A stretch of 64,000 bases of DNA from Corynebacterium choanae (lineage in GTDB: Bacteria > Actinomycetota > Actinomycetes > Mycobacteriales > Mycobacteriaceae), in contig NZ_CP033896.1 of assembly GCF_003813965.1 (NCBI RefSeq), forward strand, positions 1,426,001-1,490,000, written 5' to 3'. Positions 1-8,084 of the stretch are shown in pieces; the stretch's first letter is position 1; each line of letters opens with the position of its first letter. The notes under the pieces are model-generated. The model was given only the letters and a program-made list of their open reading frames with translations, did no database searches and had not been told where the DNA came from. The position numbers and the translations under genes are program-made.

Positions 1-97
1 GCTCGTCCTGCTGGGTCGGGAGTGCGTTGGCGGCGGGGATGGAGAAGCCGCCAACGAAAGTCGCAAGTGCCACTGCGGCAGCAGCTACTTTCTTCAT
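1..97 (-). CDS. N-terminus of a secreted protein (runs off the window)
   Basis: Only the first 32 codons are inside the window. They read as a classical Sec signal peptide: two lysines after the start Met, an Ala/Val-rich hydrophobic core, and an AANA-like cleavage site followed by LPTQQDE. The start ATG is at 97, with a strong AGGAAGG ribosome site 8-13 bases upstream. The mature protein is not visible, so no function can be assigned. It lies downstream of the plasmid-remnant genes on the same strand and may belong to the chromosome or to the remnant. Confidence 0.6.
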   Translation of the reverse strand, partial: MKKVAAAAVALATFVGGFSIPAANALPTQQDE

Positions 98-229
98 GTG
101 GTGGATCCTTCCTCTAGTAGAAGAAGTCTTACGTCACATGCTGGCATGTCGCACGTCACATGTCAGGCGCCTACTGAAAGGAAGGTGATTTTCACCCCAT
201 TAAGGGTTGGGTTTGCCTTACATGTTCCG

Positions 230-460
230 TTAGGCGGCTTGTTCTGCTTGGAGGTAGCGGTTGAGTGCTTCGCGGATGATTTCGAGGATGCTGCGGTTTT
301 CGCGGAGTGCTTGGGCTTCGAGGGCTTCGGGGGCGTCGATGATGTGGAGGACCCATGCGTATGCGCCTGGGGTGCCGCTTGTGAGATCGAGGTTTTCTAC
401 GGGGTAGCCGTGCTCGTAGGTGGCTGCGAGTGCTTCGAGTTGTTCGTCTGTATATTCCAT
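230..460 (-). CDS. Antitoxin-like small protein (C-terminal RHH-type helix)
   Basis: A 76-residue acidic protein starting MEYTDEQLEALAATYEHGYP and ending in a helix with RENRSILEIIREALNRYL, which resembles the ribbon-helix-helix segment of plasmid antitoxins. I chose ATG 460 because GGAAGG lies just upstream; an in-frame Met at 514 lacks that support. It is immediately downstream of, and in the same reading frame as, a BrnT-like toxin remnant, which suggests the antitoxin half of a type II module. The ORF is intact while the toxin is not. The antitoxin role is inferred from layout and the terminal helix, not from a recognised family name. Confidence 0.5.
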   Translation of the reverse strand: MEYTDEQLEALAATYEHGYPVENLDLTSGTPGAYAWVLHIIDAPEALEAQALRENRSILEIIREALNRYLQAEQAA

Positions 461-715
461 TGGGTTAGATCCTTCCCTGTCGTCGTGCGCGGTTGATGAG
501 TTGCTTGCTTTCATAGCGTGGAAGATGGCGGTCTCGCCGGCGAGTTTGTCCTGGGTGTAGATGATTTCGATGTACGGGATGCTGCTGCCGAGTCCTACGA
601 GGATGACCTTGAGGGGGCTGTTGCGTTCGGTGAACTCGTAGATGGGGTGCGCGAAGGCTTTCGTGATCTCTTAACTGCTGAGTCCGTGTTTGAGTGCGGA
701 GTTGAGGATGCGCAT
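461..715 (-). pseudogene. BrnT/DUF4258-like toxin, inactivated by an in-frame TAA
   Basis: The frame from ATG 715 reads MRILNSALKHGLSS, then a TAA stop (671-673), then EITKAFAHPIYEF and onward through VILVGLGSS, YIEIIYTQDK and TAIFHAMKA. The opening SALKHG, the IEII strand and the final FHAMKA are typical of the small BrnT/DUF4258-like toxins common in Actinobacteria. The nonsense codon at position 15 should abolish the product, since the next in-frame Met lies near the end. There is no stop between the toxin frame and the antitoxin, so the two are in phase. It sits 18 bases after the RHH gene, probably in one operon. Confidence 0.6.
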
Positions 716-733
716 GAAGCTACGTCCTGCCCT

Positions 734-1041
734 CTAGCTGTCGGCGATGTCAGTGAGGTGGTTGGTGAGTGCTTGGGTGACGATGTCTTGGACTTTGAGA
801 CCGTTCTCAAAGGCGTAGGTCTTGACCTGTCGGTGCATCTGCTCGGGGATGCGAGCGTTCAAGGGTTTGAGTGCCGGTGGGGTGGCTTCGGCACGCTTGC
901 GTTCGTCTAGTAGTGCTGTGAGAAGATCGGCGCGTGATGCGGAGGGGGTAGCTCGCCGAGGAGATCGTGGTGAGCTTCGAGGAGTTGGGCGAACTCGTCG
1001 CCGTTTTTGCGGGTGCGTTTCGGGGTCTGATTAGTAGCCAT
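734..1041 (-). pseudogene. Ribbon-helix-helix plasmid protein, frameshifted
   Basis: From ATG 1041 the frame reads MATNQTPKRTRKNGDEFAQL through LLGELP, then drifts off. One frame over, the sequence continues SASRADLLTALLDERKRAEA and a typical RHH core LNARIPEQMHRQVKTYAFEN with a final helix ending at TAG 734-736. The junction is a C-rich run near 950 (ctaccccctcc). Together the halves make about 102 residues, the size of plasmid partition or copy-control RHH proteins. Sequencing error in the C run is possible, but neighbouring genes carry other lesions, so decay is more likely. Confidence 0.6.
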
Positions 1042-1255
1042 GTCGCCATGCTCGCACATGGACACACCGCTAAAAAGATATGCAGCTACAAGGAAACGTA
1101 GACAGCGTGACACGTTGCAAGGTTGCTAGCAAGCTAGCGTGATAGGTGTAGAAAAACGTCACCATGCAACACAGTGACGTTAGGGTGTAGAGGGTTGTTT
1201 AGCTGGCTTTTTTCTTTGGTCGGCCGCGTTTTCGGTTGTCGACCTCTGGGGGGAG

Positions 1256-1537
1256 TTACCCGGCTTGGCGGGCTTCTTTGACGTAGCAGTGGACGGTGCC
1301 AACGCTGCCTTCTAGCTCGTCTGCAATGGCGGTCATGGTCATGCCTTGAAGGAGTAAACGCTTGACTGCAGCCCGTTTCTCATCGGCGCGTGCGAGGAAA
1401 ACTTCTCTGGGTGCACAGGTCCATCTTTGGGCGGTGCGAGGGTGCATACCTAGCTTTTCTGCTAGCTCTCGTGCAGTGCGTCCGTGTCTGGGATATCGGG
1501 CGTAAACGGTTTTGGGGAGTTCGTGTTCGGTGCTCAT
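1256..1537 (-). CDS. HTH protein of the plasmid replication module
   Basis: A 93-residue protein with two helix-turn-helix-like stretches: an N-terminal one (ARELAEKLGMHPRTAQRW) and a C-terminal one (MTAIADELEGSVGTVHCYV). It starts with ATG 1537 overlapping the repA stop as ATGA, so it is translationally coupled, as for the second replication gene of corynebacterial theta plasmids. After the TAA at 1256-1258 the same frame stays open for 18 more codons and ends in an AT-hook-like RKRGRPKKK tail stopping at 1199-1201. The present stop may therefore have truncated an originally longer protein of about 112 residues. Confidence 0.6.
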   Translation of the reverse strand: MSTEHELPKTVYARYPRHGRTARELAEKLGMHPRTAQRWTCAPREVFLARADEKRAAVKRLLLQGMTMTAIADELEGSVGTVHCYVKEARQAG

Positions 1538-2243
1538 GCTTCGCTCCAGATCTGCTCTGTTTGTGCTCGATGGCTTTCGCCGGATGCGCGTCCGCCTTTG
1601 CGTCCGCGTGCGGATTGGATGTTGATGAAGTTGGCTTCGTAGACGGCTGCGCCGTCACGCCACATGCGGAACTTGGTGATGATCCACCGCGTGATTGAGC
1701 GGGCGATCTGCTCTGCTTCGGCAACGGGGAGGGGTCGGCAAAGCCTGCGTTGAGTTCGTGGAGATGGCAGGAGATCGCACACGCTAGTTCTTCGGGATCG
1801 TCGAAGTGGTGGCGGATTTCCCGGTATGCCCAGGTGCGTGCGGTTTCGAAGATGTAGCAGTTTCGTCCCAGCCGGACTGGGTTTTTCCGTCGTGTGCGTC
1901 GCCAGGACTTGGGCGGCAGCACGCCGATACTGTCCAGCCATGCTGCTAGTTCATCGAGGGTGTGCAGCTCGTCGGTGATCCAGTGCGCGTCCCAGTCGGT
2001 GTGGAGTGGATTGTTCGTCATCAGCCCGGAATAGGACTTATCGCCGTCTACTGACCGGCGTAGTCCCTCGGCCACAGACGCGGCATAGGCGACTGCTGTG
2101 CCGGTCACACTAGCCACCCCCGGGTGGGAGGGGATGAGGGTGGGGGAAGCTGCTGGCTGTGGCTCGTGTGCCGCGGTGTTTGGGTGGTGGCTGCCCAATT
2201 GATCAGTGGGGAAGAAGCATAGTGGGGGCGCATGTTTTTGCAT
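1534..2243 (-). pseudogene. repA: RepA-type plasmid replication initiator, truncated and frameshifted
   Basis: Recognisable RepA segments are AEGLRRSVDGDKSYSGLMTN, NPLHTDWDAHWI, LGRNCYIFETARTWAYREIR and, in another frame, PVAEAEQIARSITRWIITKF and RGRKGGRASGE. These match the middle and C-terminal part of theta-plasmid RepA proteins with a ColE2-like organisation. The frame changes near 1730 in a C-rich stretch (gacccctcccc), so one base appears lost. Upstream of the GLRRSVDGDK segment the sequence no longer looks like RepA, so the N-terminal half is missing. Together these lesions make the replicon non-functional. Confidence 0.65.
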
Positions 2244-2422
2244 CGTTAGCTGCGTGGCAGCACCATGTGTGGGCTTGACGCCGCTACAGTACGGACAGTT
2301 TGATGCTGCCGTGTGCAGGTGACGATATGGCTGTTGTGGTCAGGAGTGTTTGGCCATGTAGTCCGTGGTGTCGATGCCTGGGATGGCGTGGTGAGGTTCA
2401 GCAATGTTTTGGAGGTGTCGTG

Positions 2423-4018
2423 GTGGATCGTCAAATACCTGCGCATGTGCGCCATCTTGATCCGCTGCAATGGCCAGCGTTGGTAACTGTTCCGGCGACA
2501 CCGCGGATTGCTGCAGCCGCCCGGCGGGAAGAGTCAAAATTTGCTGACTTGTGTGATTTGGCAGCGATTGCTCTAGTTACCGCCCCACCTGTGGTTTCGG
2601 ATCCGGTGTCGCCTGTGGGCAGTGCCACAGCGGTGAGTGTGGCGCAGTATCTTCGCCTTGCCGGGCAGAATACTGTGGCAGCGGAGGTGTCGAATCCTGG
2701 TGAGTCATTGGAACACAGTGTTGACTGGTCGACCGGCGATGGGATAGCCGAGCGGCATGCGGGTTCTCGTCGTGGCCAGTCATGGTTTCACCGGCTGCGC
2801 CGGTCGCCGAAACCGCGACCGGCGACACCAACGAATTCGGTGAAGGCGCTGTTGTCGGGCAAACAGCCGACCAATGAACGTGGCGAACCGGTGGAACTGT
2901 TTCCACTGACAGTGCATGTTGCCTATGAGGAATTGTTTTACCGGTTGGCGGATGCCGGCTGGGTGGGTCTCGGGGAGGCCTACGCGGCGGGCGAGTTTTA
3001 CGTCGATAATGTGGCCGAGTTTCTCGCCCGGTTGATTGCGCTGCAATATGCCCCCGGCAAAGGGTCAAAGGTGGCAAAGGCGCCGGCTGGCTCGTGGGAT
3101 GGTGCCGAACTGCCGGTGGCTGTTGCTGCTGCCTGTAGCGGCGGCGGTGGCATGGTTGCCCCGATTTATTCCTCCGGGGTGCCGACCACAGTGCGGGCGC
3201 CGCTGCCGACCGCTCGCCGCAGGGCAGGGCAAGCCCGGTTTATTGATCGAACCACTATTACCGCACCGGTGGCTGTAGAGGCCGATGATGTGCGGTTTGC
3301 TAGCCGGCGTGGGGCGCAGGCACTTGCCCGCCTGGCCGGGGTGCATCCCGGATCGGATGTGCTTGACTGGCCAGCGATCGCCCCAACTATGGCACAGGTG
3401 TTGCTCGACTTGGGGGCGACGGTGGATGCCATCACCGCTGATCCGCTGATGGCCGATTGGCTGGAACGTGCTGTTGGCACAGCACACTTGTCTGGGCGTT
3501 TCCAAGTTATCACCGCAGACGAGCCTTATCCATCCAACCAAGGCCGCTATGATCATCTCATCTCAGTTGGACGACTGGAGCGGCTTAGTACGGGCGAACA
3601 GCGCACCATGGCACAGACTATGGCGAAACTGCTCAGCCCCAGCGGAACGGCCGCAATCCAGGCACAAGTGGTTACTGACACGTTTAGCAGCACAGCACAG
3701 CAGGCACAGCGGCTGCTGCACTATTATCTGTATCCGAATTCTTCGCCGCTCACAGTCGGCGGACTCGTGGACACCATCGAATCTGTGACTGATCTACGCA
3801 CCCGGGCGATCACCCACATCGGCAGCCATTTAGAAACCACAGCGGCAATTTATCGCAGTAACCTGCTTGCCCAAGCAGACATGTTGGCCGCACACGGTAT
3901 CGATGAAGTAACGCGTCGCATGATGGACTATGTGCTTGCCCTGCAGCAGGCGCTCGCCGCCTTGGAAATGCTGGATGTGGTACAACTGCAGCTCACCCAC
4001 CAGCGGCAACCCCGCTAA
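2423..4018 (+). CDS. Cyclopropane-fatty-acid-synthase-like protein lacking the SAM motif
   Basis: About 531 residues. The C-terminal half follows the CFA-synthase/SAM-methyltransferase plan: an N-terminal GLGEAYAAGEFYVDNVAEFL segment, a YDHLISVGRLERL stretch where the family has YD-I-S-E--E-V, LSPSGTAAIQAQVV, and a terminal THIGSHLETTAAIYRSNLL plus VTRRMMDYVLALQQAL. The expected GCGWG SAM-binding loop is replaced by VLDWPAIAPTMAQVLL (around 3355-3400), so SAM binding is doubtful. The first ~90 residues are unrecognised. The GTG at 2423 is chosen for its GGAGG 7 bases upstream; an ORF opening at 2300 adds a Cys/Trp-rich, unlikely N-terminus. A non-catalytic role is inferred. Confidence 0.6.
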   Translation: MDRQIPAHVRHLDPLQWPALVTVPATPRIAAAARREESKFADLCDLAAIALVTAPPVVSDPVSPVGSATAVSVAQYLRLAGQNTVAAEVSNPGESLEHSVDWSTGDGIAERHAGSRRGQSWFHRLRRSPKPRPATPTNSVKALLSGKQPTNERGEPVELFPLTVHVAYEELFYRLADAGWVGLGEAYAAGEFYVDNVAEFLARLIALQYAPGKGSKVAKAPAGSWDGAELPVAVAAACSGGGGMVAPIYSSGVPTTVRAPLPTARRRAGQARFIDRTTITAPVAVEADDVRFASRRGAQALARLAGVHPGSDVLDWPAIAPTMAQVLLDLGATVDAITADPLMADWLERAVGTAHLSGRFQVITADEPYPSNQGRYDHLISVGRLERLSTGEQRTMAQTMAKLLSPSGTAAIQAQVVTDTFSSTAQQAQRLLHYYLYPNSSPLTVGGLVDTIESVTDLRTRAITHIGSHLETTAAIYRSNLLAQADMLAAHGIDEVTRRMMDYVLALQQALAALEMLDVVQLQLTHQRQPR

Positions 4019-4222
4019 TTTTCCCTGCCCAATGGCCACCGGGCAGCTGTGACGAAGCGGTGGGCGCGAATTGTAGGGGATCCGGCAATTCGGCACTGAT
4101 TCTTGAAACACCCACACCTGTAGATCTTCCCGGCTGTGCGGGACAGCCAACGCCCATCATCAACTCCCAGTTGAACTAGTTGGTCACGGTCACCACAGCG
4201 AGGCTCCCAGGCCCACCAGCTA

Positions 4223-4972
4223 TTAAGTATCCTGTCGGGGGCTGCTGTGTGCGGCCTTGTCGGCCGCCGACACCGCTCGCTGACGGGCTGCGGCCGACCG
4301 TGGATGGGCGCTGTGGCGATCAATATGGCGGCGTTGATATTCGCGGGTTTTCTTCGTCGCCGCCTTCTTCTTCACCAACATGTAGCGATAGGTGGCCGCA
4401 CCGAGCTTCAACCCCAGCGGCAACAACACGGTGAGCATCCCGGCAAGAATGAACACGTGGAGAAATTCCTGCACAATCGGGATTTCGCCCACCATATATC
4501 CCAGCAAGACAAACCCGGCACCCCACAAAATAGAACCAATAATCGAATACACCGTAAACAATCGATGATTCATGTGTGCAATGCCCGCCGTTAGAGGTGT
4601 TAATGTGCGCACCACCCCAACAAATCGGGCAAACAACACCGTCACCGGTCCGTAGCGGGCGAAAAATTCATTCGTCCGTTGCACCGCATCCGGCCCCATC
4701 CAGCCGACCGCCTTCGCCGACAATATCCGCCGCCCCACCCGGCGGCCAAGCAGATACCCCACCTGATCACCGGCAGCTGCGGCGGCCGGAATCACCACCA
4801 GCAGCGCCCACAGGGGAGCGATCGGCGGCTCATTATGCGCCATAATCCCAGCAGTAAACAGCAGCGTGTCACCGGGAAAAATAAACCCAATCAACACCCC
4901 GGTTTCCATGAAAATAATCGCGCAAATTCCCAGCAGTCCAAACGATGTCAACAAAGTATCGACGTCAAACAT
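4223..4972 (-). CDS. DedA/SNARE-associated family membrane protein
   Basis: A 249-residue polytopic membrane protein. The family signature is clear: an N-terminal MFDVDTLLTSFGLLG helix, GVLIGFIFPGDTLLF (the E/F-PGD motif), AGDQVGYLLGRRVGRR, and FARYGPVTVLFARFVGVVRT followed by G-A-H-M. The C-terminal ~55 residues are a basic, Arg/Ala-rich cytosolic tail. Members are linked to flipping of undecaprenyl phosphate or phospholipids at the inner membrane; the substrate cannot be read from sequence. Start ATG 4972 has AAGGAG 7 bases upstream and removes an unlikely 20-residue extension. It converges with the CFA-like gene; the 200-base gap holds no clear terminator. Confidence 0.88.
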   Translation of the reverse strand: MFDVDTLLTSFGLLGICAIIFMETGVLIGFIFPGDTLLFTAGIMAHNEPPIAPLWALLVVIPAAAAAGDQVGYLLGRRVGRRILSAKAVGWMGPDAVQRTNEFFARYGPVTVLFARFVGVVRTLTPLTAGIAHMNHRLFTVYSIIGSILWGAGFVLLGYMVGEIPIVQEFLHVFILAGMLTVLLPLGLKLGAATYRYMLVKKKAATKKTREYQRRHIDRHSAHPRSAAARQRAVSAADKAAHSSPRQDT

Positions 4973-5132
4973 CGACGGGCTCCTTACAAGCGTGAACATG
5001 GCGATCAATACTGGCTTGGCGCAATAGCACATCCGTTACCGGGGAAGTGATCCACTTCACCTTCCCCGGTGCCAGTCACCAGTCTAGCGTGTGCATGCAC
5101 ACCGTGAACGCACCGCCAACGAAAGCTGCATA

Positions 5133-8084
5133 TTACGAGCTCATCAGCGGTCGTGAGGCGCGTTCAAGCAGACAGGCAATCGACTGATATGGTTTGCCGG
5201 CAATCATCTCCAAACCCATCTCGCAGGTTCGGTTATCAGACACAAAATACTCAAACCCATCATTGAGGCTGTCACGCTCCTCCCGGGTTGCGGACTCCAC
5301 CAACTCCGGATGCAGCAGCACCCGGTCGCCAGCAGTACCACAACACCGCGCCCCATCCGGAATCACCGCTGAGGTAGTGACCCGCTGTGCGAGCCGCAGC
5401 AGGGCATCGTCAATGCCCATATGCATCGTCGAACAGGTTGGATGCACGACAGTGTTGCCAAGCGTCGTCGTAATCGGCAGATGATCAATGACTTCCCGCT
5501 CCAGCCATTGCACCACATCCAACACTTCCACCTTGGCAAACCTGGCTGCCAGCTGCGGATCATAGTTGTGCAGTTTCGTTCGCACCTGACCGACCAGCCC
5601 GTGCGTACAGCTGGCCGCATCGATAATCACCGGCAGCTCGCCTTCATTGGTGAACTCCAGCAGGGCAGTGACCATCTTCGAGGCTGCATGATAAAACCCA
5701 TCCGTATAGCCCTTTGACGACCACGGTGTGCCACAACACAGTCCGGTGAGATGGTCTGGAATCCACACCGGTGCCCCGGAACGTCGACCAAGCTCCACAA
5801 TGGCCTGCGGCACCGTCAACTGGTCACGCGCCGCCCCGTGAGGATTACCAAAAATACGGTTAATACATGCCGGCACATAGACGGCAGTAGCACCCTCTCG
5901 GGTAGTGGATGGTAACTGGGCAGGAGCAGCCTGCGGCAATGGTCCTGGCACCGTCGGCAGCAAATCTTTACTAATAACCGTTCGACCAGCATCGGCGGCA
6001 GCCTGCAGCAGGCCAAATCCAACCGTGGAACCCACCCGCGAGGCTGCCATCATCGACGCCCGGGCAGCTTTCTCCACGAGGTCATAATGTTTCGCAGTAT
6101 GTAACGCTGCAGACTGGGTGGCCTGATTATGCTGCTTTTCTCGCAGCTTTTTCATCAGCGCACCGGTATCGATCGACACCGGACAGGCAATAGCGCAGGA
6201 TGCATCCGCCGCACACAACTGCACCGCATCATAGTCGTATTCCTCCTGCAGCTGCCGCAAAACCGGGCTGCCCTCCGGCTGGCGGGACATTTCCCGCCGC
6301 AAAGCGATACGATGCCGCGGCGTGACCGACACATGTCGTGAAGGGCACACCGGTTCACACATGCCGCATTCCACACAGTCAGCGATTTCCTCCTCAACAA
6401 TGGGGAAGGACTTTAACCCTTGCAAATGAATCTGTTGATTCCGCGTCAGCTTCACATCTGGCGCGAGCAGCAGCGCCGGATCGATGAGCTCTTTCACCCG
6501 CCAAAACAGTTCGTAGGCCTGCGATCCCCATTCATATTCCACGAACGGCGCCATATTCACCCCGGTGCCGTGTTCGGCTTTCAGGGAACCGCCAAAGTCT
6601 TCGATAACGAGCTTGGCTAGCGCCTCGATAAACTTTGCATAATTTTCTTTCTCTGCTGGCACATCGAGCTTTGGGGCGATAAAGAAGTGCAGATTTCCGA
6701 ATGTCGCATGCCCCATCACGGTTGCATCAAACCCATATTCGCGCAGCAAATCCACCAACGCCGCGGATCCTTCGCCAACCTTCGCCGGAGGGAAACACAC
6801 ATCCTCAGTGATCATCGTTGACCCTTGCCGGCGTAATTTACCGACAAGGCCAAACAACCCGGAGCGGATCTGCCATGCACCCCGCATCGCCTGGGGATCG
6901 GTGAAAAACGATAACGGTTCAAGCAGCGTCGCTGCAGCAAGCACCTCGTGCACCTTATCGATTTGTGCAGCCAGCCCCTCTTGCGTGGTAGCGCCGAGCT
7001 CCAAAAGCAGAGCACCTGCCTCGTCGGGCATGTCAGCCCACGATTCGCGAGCATCACGGAAGTTGCCGATGGCTTCTTTCATCATCGGTGCCACCAGCAG
7101 CTCACAAGCGGTGGCGCCAGCAGCTACCAGTGGTGCCACATAGTTTGCGGCCGCTTTCACATCTGGGAGGATCAGCCAAGCGCAAGCCTTATATTTTGGC
7201 ACCGGTACTGTGCGCATTACCACCTCGGTGAGGCAGCCGAAAATACCTTCTGAACCGACAAGCAGTTTCAACAGGATTCGTTCGGGGGAGTCCTCGTCCA
7301 AAAACGCGTCTAGCCGCAGCCCATTCGTGTTACGGATAGCGAATTTTTCCCGCAGCATTGTCACCAGCGCTGCATCGCTGCGAATCTCATCGCGCAACTG
7401 CAACAATCCGGCAACGAGTCTGGGTTCTGCTGTGGTCAATTTCGCCGCCGCTTGAGGATCACGAGTGTCGACAATTGTGCCGCTTGGCAATACAAAGACA
7501 GCATCTTCTAAGCAGTGATAGGAGTCTTGTTCGACCGTACAGCGCATCCCACCGGAATTATCTGCCACGATGCCACCTAAACATGCCACCGTGGTTGATC
7601 CCGGGTCAGGTCCTAGCATGTATCCGTGTCGGCCTAGGACTGCCTGCGCATCCCCAAGCACCACCCCTGGTCGGCTCCACAGTCGTTTCCCGCCATCTAA
7701 CACCTTCATGCCGGTGAAATGGGTTTTTACATCCACCATGACATCCTTCGCCATGGCTTGACCGTTCAGTGATGAACCACCAGCCCGGAATACCAGCTTG
7801 CGATCATTGCGTTTCGCCCAGCGCATGATGGCAGATAAGTCTTGCGCATTGCGTGGTTTCACGACCACCTGGGGGACTGCCCGATAGGGGGATCCATCCG
7901 AGGCGTAGCGAACAACGTCAGAGATTCGTCCGGCAACATTGCATTGACCAACAATAGCCGCCAAATCGGCGATGGTTTGCGGATCGGCGCCGGATGCGCG
8001 GTCATCAGCCACACGATCAGGTTGAGCAGTCGCACCAGCTGGGCGACCATATTGTTCAGGGGTTGCACTTGCAATTTTTTTCAT
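5133..8084 (-). CDS. FAD-linked, Fe-S 2-hydroxyacid dehydrogenase (YdiJ / GlcD-GlcF fusion type)
   Basis: About 983 residues joining two modules. The N-terminal part is a VAO-type FAD domain (KPRNAQDLSAIMRWAKR, FRAGGSSLNGQA, GPDPGSTTVACLGGIVADNS) with the matching FAD-oxidase C domain (LKAEHGTGVNMAPF). The C-terminal part has a ferredoxin-like CVECGMCEPVCPS motif, a second Cys group CAADASCAIACP, and two CCG elements (LCCGTPWSSKG, CCGTAGDRV) as in GlcF/LutA proteins. It probably oxidises a D-2-hydroxyacid such as D-lactate or D-2-hydroxyglutarate and passes electrons to the quinone pool; the substrate is not defined by sequence. The start is uncertain: ATG 8084 is preferred over an in-frame TTG at 8123, and neither has a strong ribosome site. 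Confidence 0.82.
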   Translation of the reverse strand: MKKIASATPEQYGRPAGATAQPDRVADDRASGADPQTIADLAAIVGQCNVAGRISDVVRYASDGSPYRAVPQVVVKPRNAQDLSAIMRWAKRNDRKLVFRAGGSSLNGQAMAKDVMVDVKTHFTGMKVLDGGKRLWSRPGVVLGDAQAVLGRHGYMLGPDPGSTTVACLGGIVADNSGGMRCTVEQDSYHCLEDAVFVLPSGTIVDTRDPQAAAKLTTAEPRLVAGLLQLRDEIRSDAALVTMLREKFAIRNTNGLRLDAFLDEDSPERILLKLLVGSEGIFGCLTEVVMRTVPVPKYKACAWLILPDVKAAANYVAPLVAAGATACELLVAPMMKEAIGNFRDARESWADMPDEAGALLLELGATTQEGLAAQIDKVHEVLAAATLLEPLSFFTDPQAMRGAWQIRSGLFGLVGKLRRQGSTMITEDVCFPPAKVGEGSAALVDLLREYGFDATVMGHATFGNLHFFIAPKLDVPAEKENYAKFIEALAKLVIEDFGGSLKAEHGTGVNMAPFVEYEWGSQAYELFWRVKELIDPALLLAPDVKLTRNQQIHLQGLKSFPIVEEEIADCVECGMCEPVCPSRHVSVTPRHRIALRREMSRQPEGSPVLRQLQEEYDYDAVQLCAADASCAIACPVSIDTGALMKKLREKQHNQATQSAALHTAKHYDLVEKAARASMMAASRVGSTVGFGLLQAAADAGRTVISKDLLPTVPGPLPQAAPAQLPSTTREGATAVYVPACINRIFGNPHGAARDQLTVPQAIVELGRRSGAPVWIPDHLTGLCCGTPWSSKGYTDGFYHAASKMVTALLEFTNEGELPVIIDAASCTHGLVGQVRTKLHNYDPQLAARFAKVEVLDVVQWLEREVIDHLPITTTLGNTVVHPTCSTMHMGIDDALLRLAQRVTTSAVIPDGARCCGTAGDRVLLHPELVESATREERDSLNDGFEYFVSDNRTCEMGLEMIAGKPYQSIACLLERASRPLMSS

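Larger units (their letters stand above)
230..2243. mobile_element. Decayed plasmid-derived segment (RepA / HTH / RHH / TA module)
   Basis: Five consecutive minus-strand genes resemble the backbone of small actinobacterial theta plasmids: a RepA remnant, an ATGA-coupled HTH protein, a ribbon-helix-helix protein and a toxin-antitoxin pair. Several are broken: frameshifts near 1730 and 950, a nonsense codon at 671-673, and a stop at 1256-1258 before an in-frame tail. The RepA N-terminal half seems missing. I read this as an integrated, inactivated plasmid fragment. No attachment sites or flanking repeats were recognised, so the borders are only the gene limits. Confidence 0.55.

Noticed and set aside
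518..910. 130-codon plus-strand frame rich in Asp/Glu/Gly/Val
   Set aside because: It is antisense to the toxin and RHH genes, and its composition follows from their codons; no ribosome site.
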